Shown: positions 63,642 through 64,000 of the stretch, in pieces
Layout: each line of letters begins with the position of its first letter
Numbering within the stretch: the first letter of the stretch is position 1
Assembly (NCBI GenBank): GCA_015179125.1
Contig: WHVA01000481.1
Coordinates: forward strand, 21,592 to 85,591
Direction of reading: 5' to 3'
Source of the DNA: Gautieria morchelliformis
Taxonomy: Eukaryota; Basidiomycota; Agaricomycetes; Gomphales; Gomphaceae
Length of the DNA stretch: 64,000 nucleotides
Program-made: the position numbers and the translations under genes
Notes under the pieces: model-generated
Told to the model about the DNA's origin: nothing
The model's input: the letters and a program-made list of their open reading frames with translations, nothing else
Databases searched by the model: none

Positions 63642-64000
63642 TTATTCCACCATCCTCATATCCTCTCCCTCGCTCTCCTCGCTCCCCTCGCCTGACTCCT
63701 CCTCATTACTGCTACTACTTCGCTCCACCAGACCCCCATGTCCCCCATAATCCGCCAAGTCTCTCCCCCCTGCATCCGCTTCAAATAATTCCGCCTCCTC
63801 CTTATCCTCATGAACTCCACATCCGCCTGTTCATCCTGTCATTCGCAGCCCTAAACTCCCTAGCAACTCGCACACCCTCTCCCCAACCTCGCCAACTTCT
63901 GTCCCACATCCCTCACCGCCGCTATCAACTCCCTCATCTCCACTTCGCTCCGATCTTTTCGTCTTCTTGTCCTTTTTCGCCCTCCGACCTCCAACCTCGG
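63642..64000 (-). pseudogene. Antisense Zn2Cys6 accessory gene, third B copy, partial
   Basis: The C-terminal part of the antisense gene (stop at 63642-63644) is visible to the window edge. It aligns with 50087-50420 but has several small deletions (for example near 63765 and 63825), so the frame is broken. The zinc-cluster part lies outside the window. Confidence 0.7.

Larger units (their letters stand above)
58019..64000 (+). mobile_element. Ty3/gypsy family B, third copy, runs off window
   Basis: 5' LTR, self-priming PBS, gag, pol with chromodomain and the antisense accessory gene are present; the 3' LTR lies beyond 64000. It carries one TGA in gag and at least two 1-nt deletions in pol, so it is inactive but much less decayed than the 15.5-28.7 kb copy. 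Confidence 0.93.

Noticed and set aside
1-64000. CRISPR arrays, operons, rRNA or tRNA genes
   Set aside because: The DNA is eukaryotic; no regularly spaced repeats, no rRNA-like blocks and no convincing tRNA A/B boxes were seen.

Overview
This window is fungal nuclear DNA, most likely from a mushroom-forming basidiomycete (Agaricomycetes). The evidence is short introns (about 45-70 nt, GT..AG with CTGAC/CTAAC-like branch points), a FunK1-type kinase relic, F-box/LRR genes, a small Cys-rich protein of a type I associate with agaricomycetes, and chromodomain Ty3/gypsy elements next to a Ty1/copia element.

Layout. 1-15.3 kb is mostly host DNA: an F-box-like gene, an ArfGAP (AGE2/SMAP type), a broken FunK1 kinase, a small Cys-rich protein, the DNA repair nuclease MRE11 and a secreted 5'-nucleotidase-like metallophosphoesterase. 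15.5-40.2 kb is nested LTR retrotransposons. An old minus-strand gypsy (family B, 15.53-28.72 kb) was hit by a 1.5 kb solo LTR (family E) and by a young, apparently intact copia (family G). Next comes the 3' end of another minus-strand gypsy (family D), split by a very young, apparently complete plus-strand gypsy (family A, 29165-37314, target duplication CCATG). 40.2-46.4 kb is a host island: a hypothetical gene, a small multi-pass membrane protein, RNase P subunit RPP1, a broken duplicate of the MRE11 5' region and an F-box/LRR-like gene. 46.5-64 kb is again nested elements: a D-type 5' end, LTR E, a 3' piece of B, a decayed gypsy C, a gag-only F element containing a solo LTR G, a truncated LTR E, and a third B copy that runs off the window.

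Main observation. Two clearly different gypsy families (A and B) each carry, between the pol stop and the 3' LTR and on the opposite strand, a spliced gene whose product has a textbook Zn(II)2Cys6 spacing (C-x2-C-x6-C-x10/11-C-x2-C-x6-C) plus coiled-coil and acidic regions. Each family is also saturated with its own short CpG-containing word (TTCCG in A, CCTCG in B), in the LTRs as well as the ORFs. I propose, as inference only, that the antisense protein is an element-encoded DNA-binding regulator that recognises its own element, functionally comparable to the VANC anti-silencing proteins of plant VANDAL transposons. Gypsy C shares the TTCCG bias but has no room for such a gene, which counts against a simple version of this model.

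Other structural signals. A and B both show Tf1-like self-priming (an 11-12 nt PBS complementary to the predicted mRNA start) and a gag/pol -1 frameshift site ending in AAA AAA TAG. The copia has a PBS resembling an initiator-tRNA anticodon-arm fragment. Family D and F coding regions are unusually dense in short perfect hairpins. Many stops in old copies are TGA where an intact copy or family consensus has CGA, pointing to CpG methylation and deamination. Two complementary pieces of an MRE11 duplicate at 15.4 and 44.2 kb, in opposite orientations, suggest an inversion of the intervening DNA of about 29 kb.
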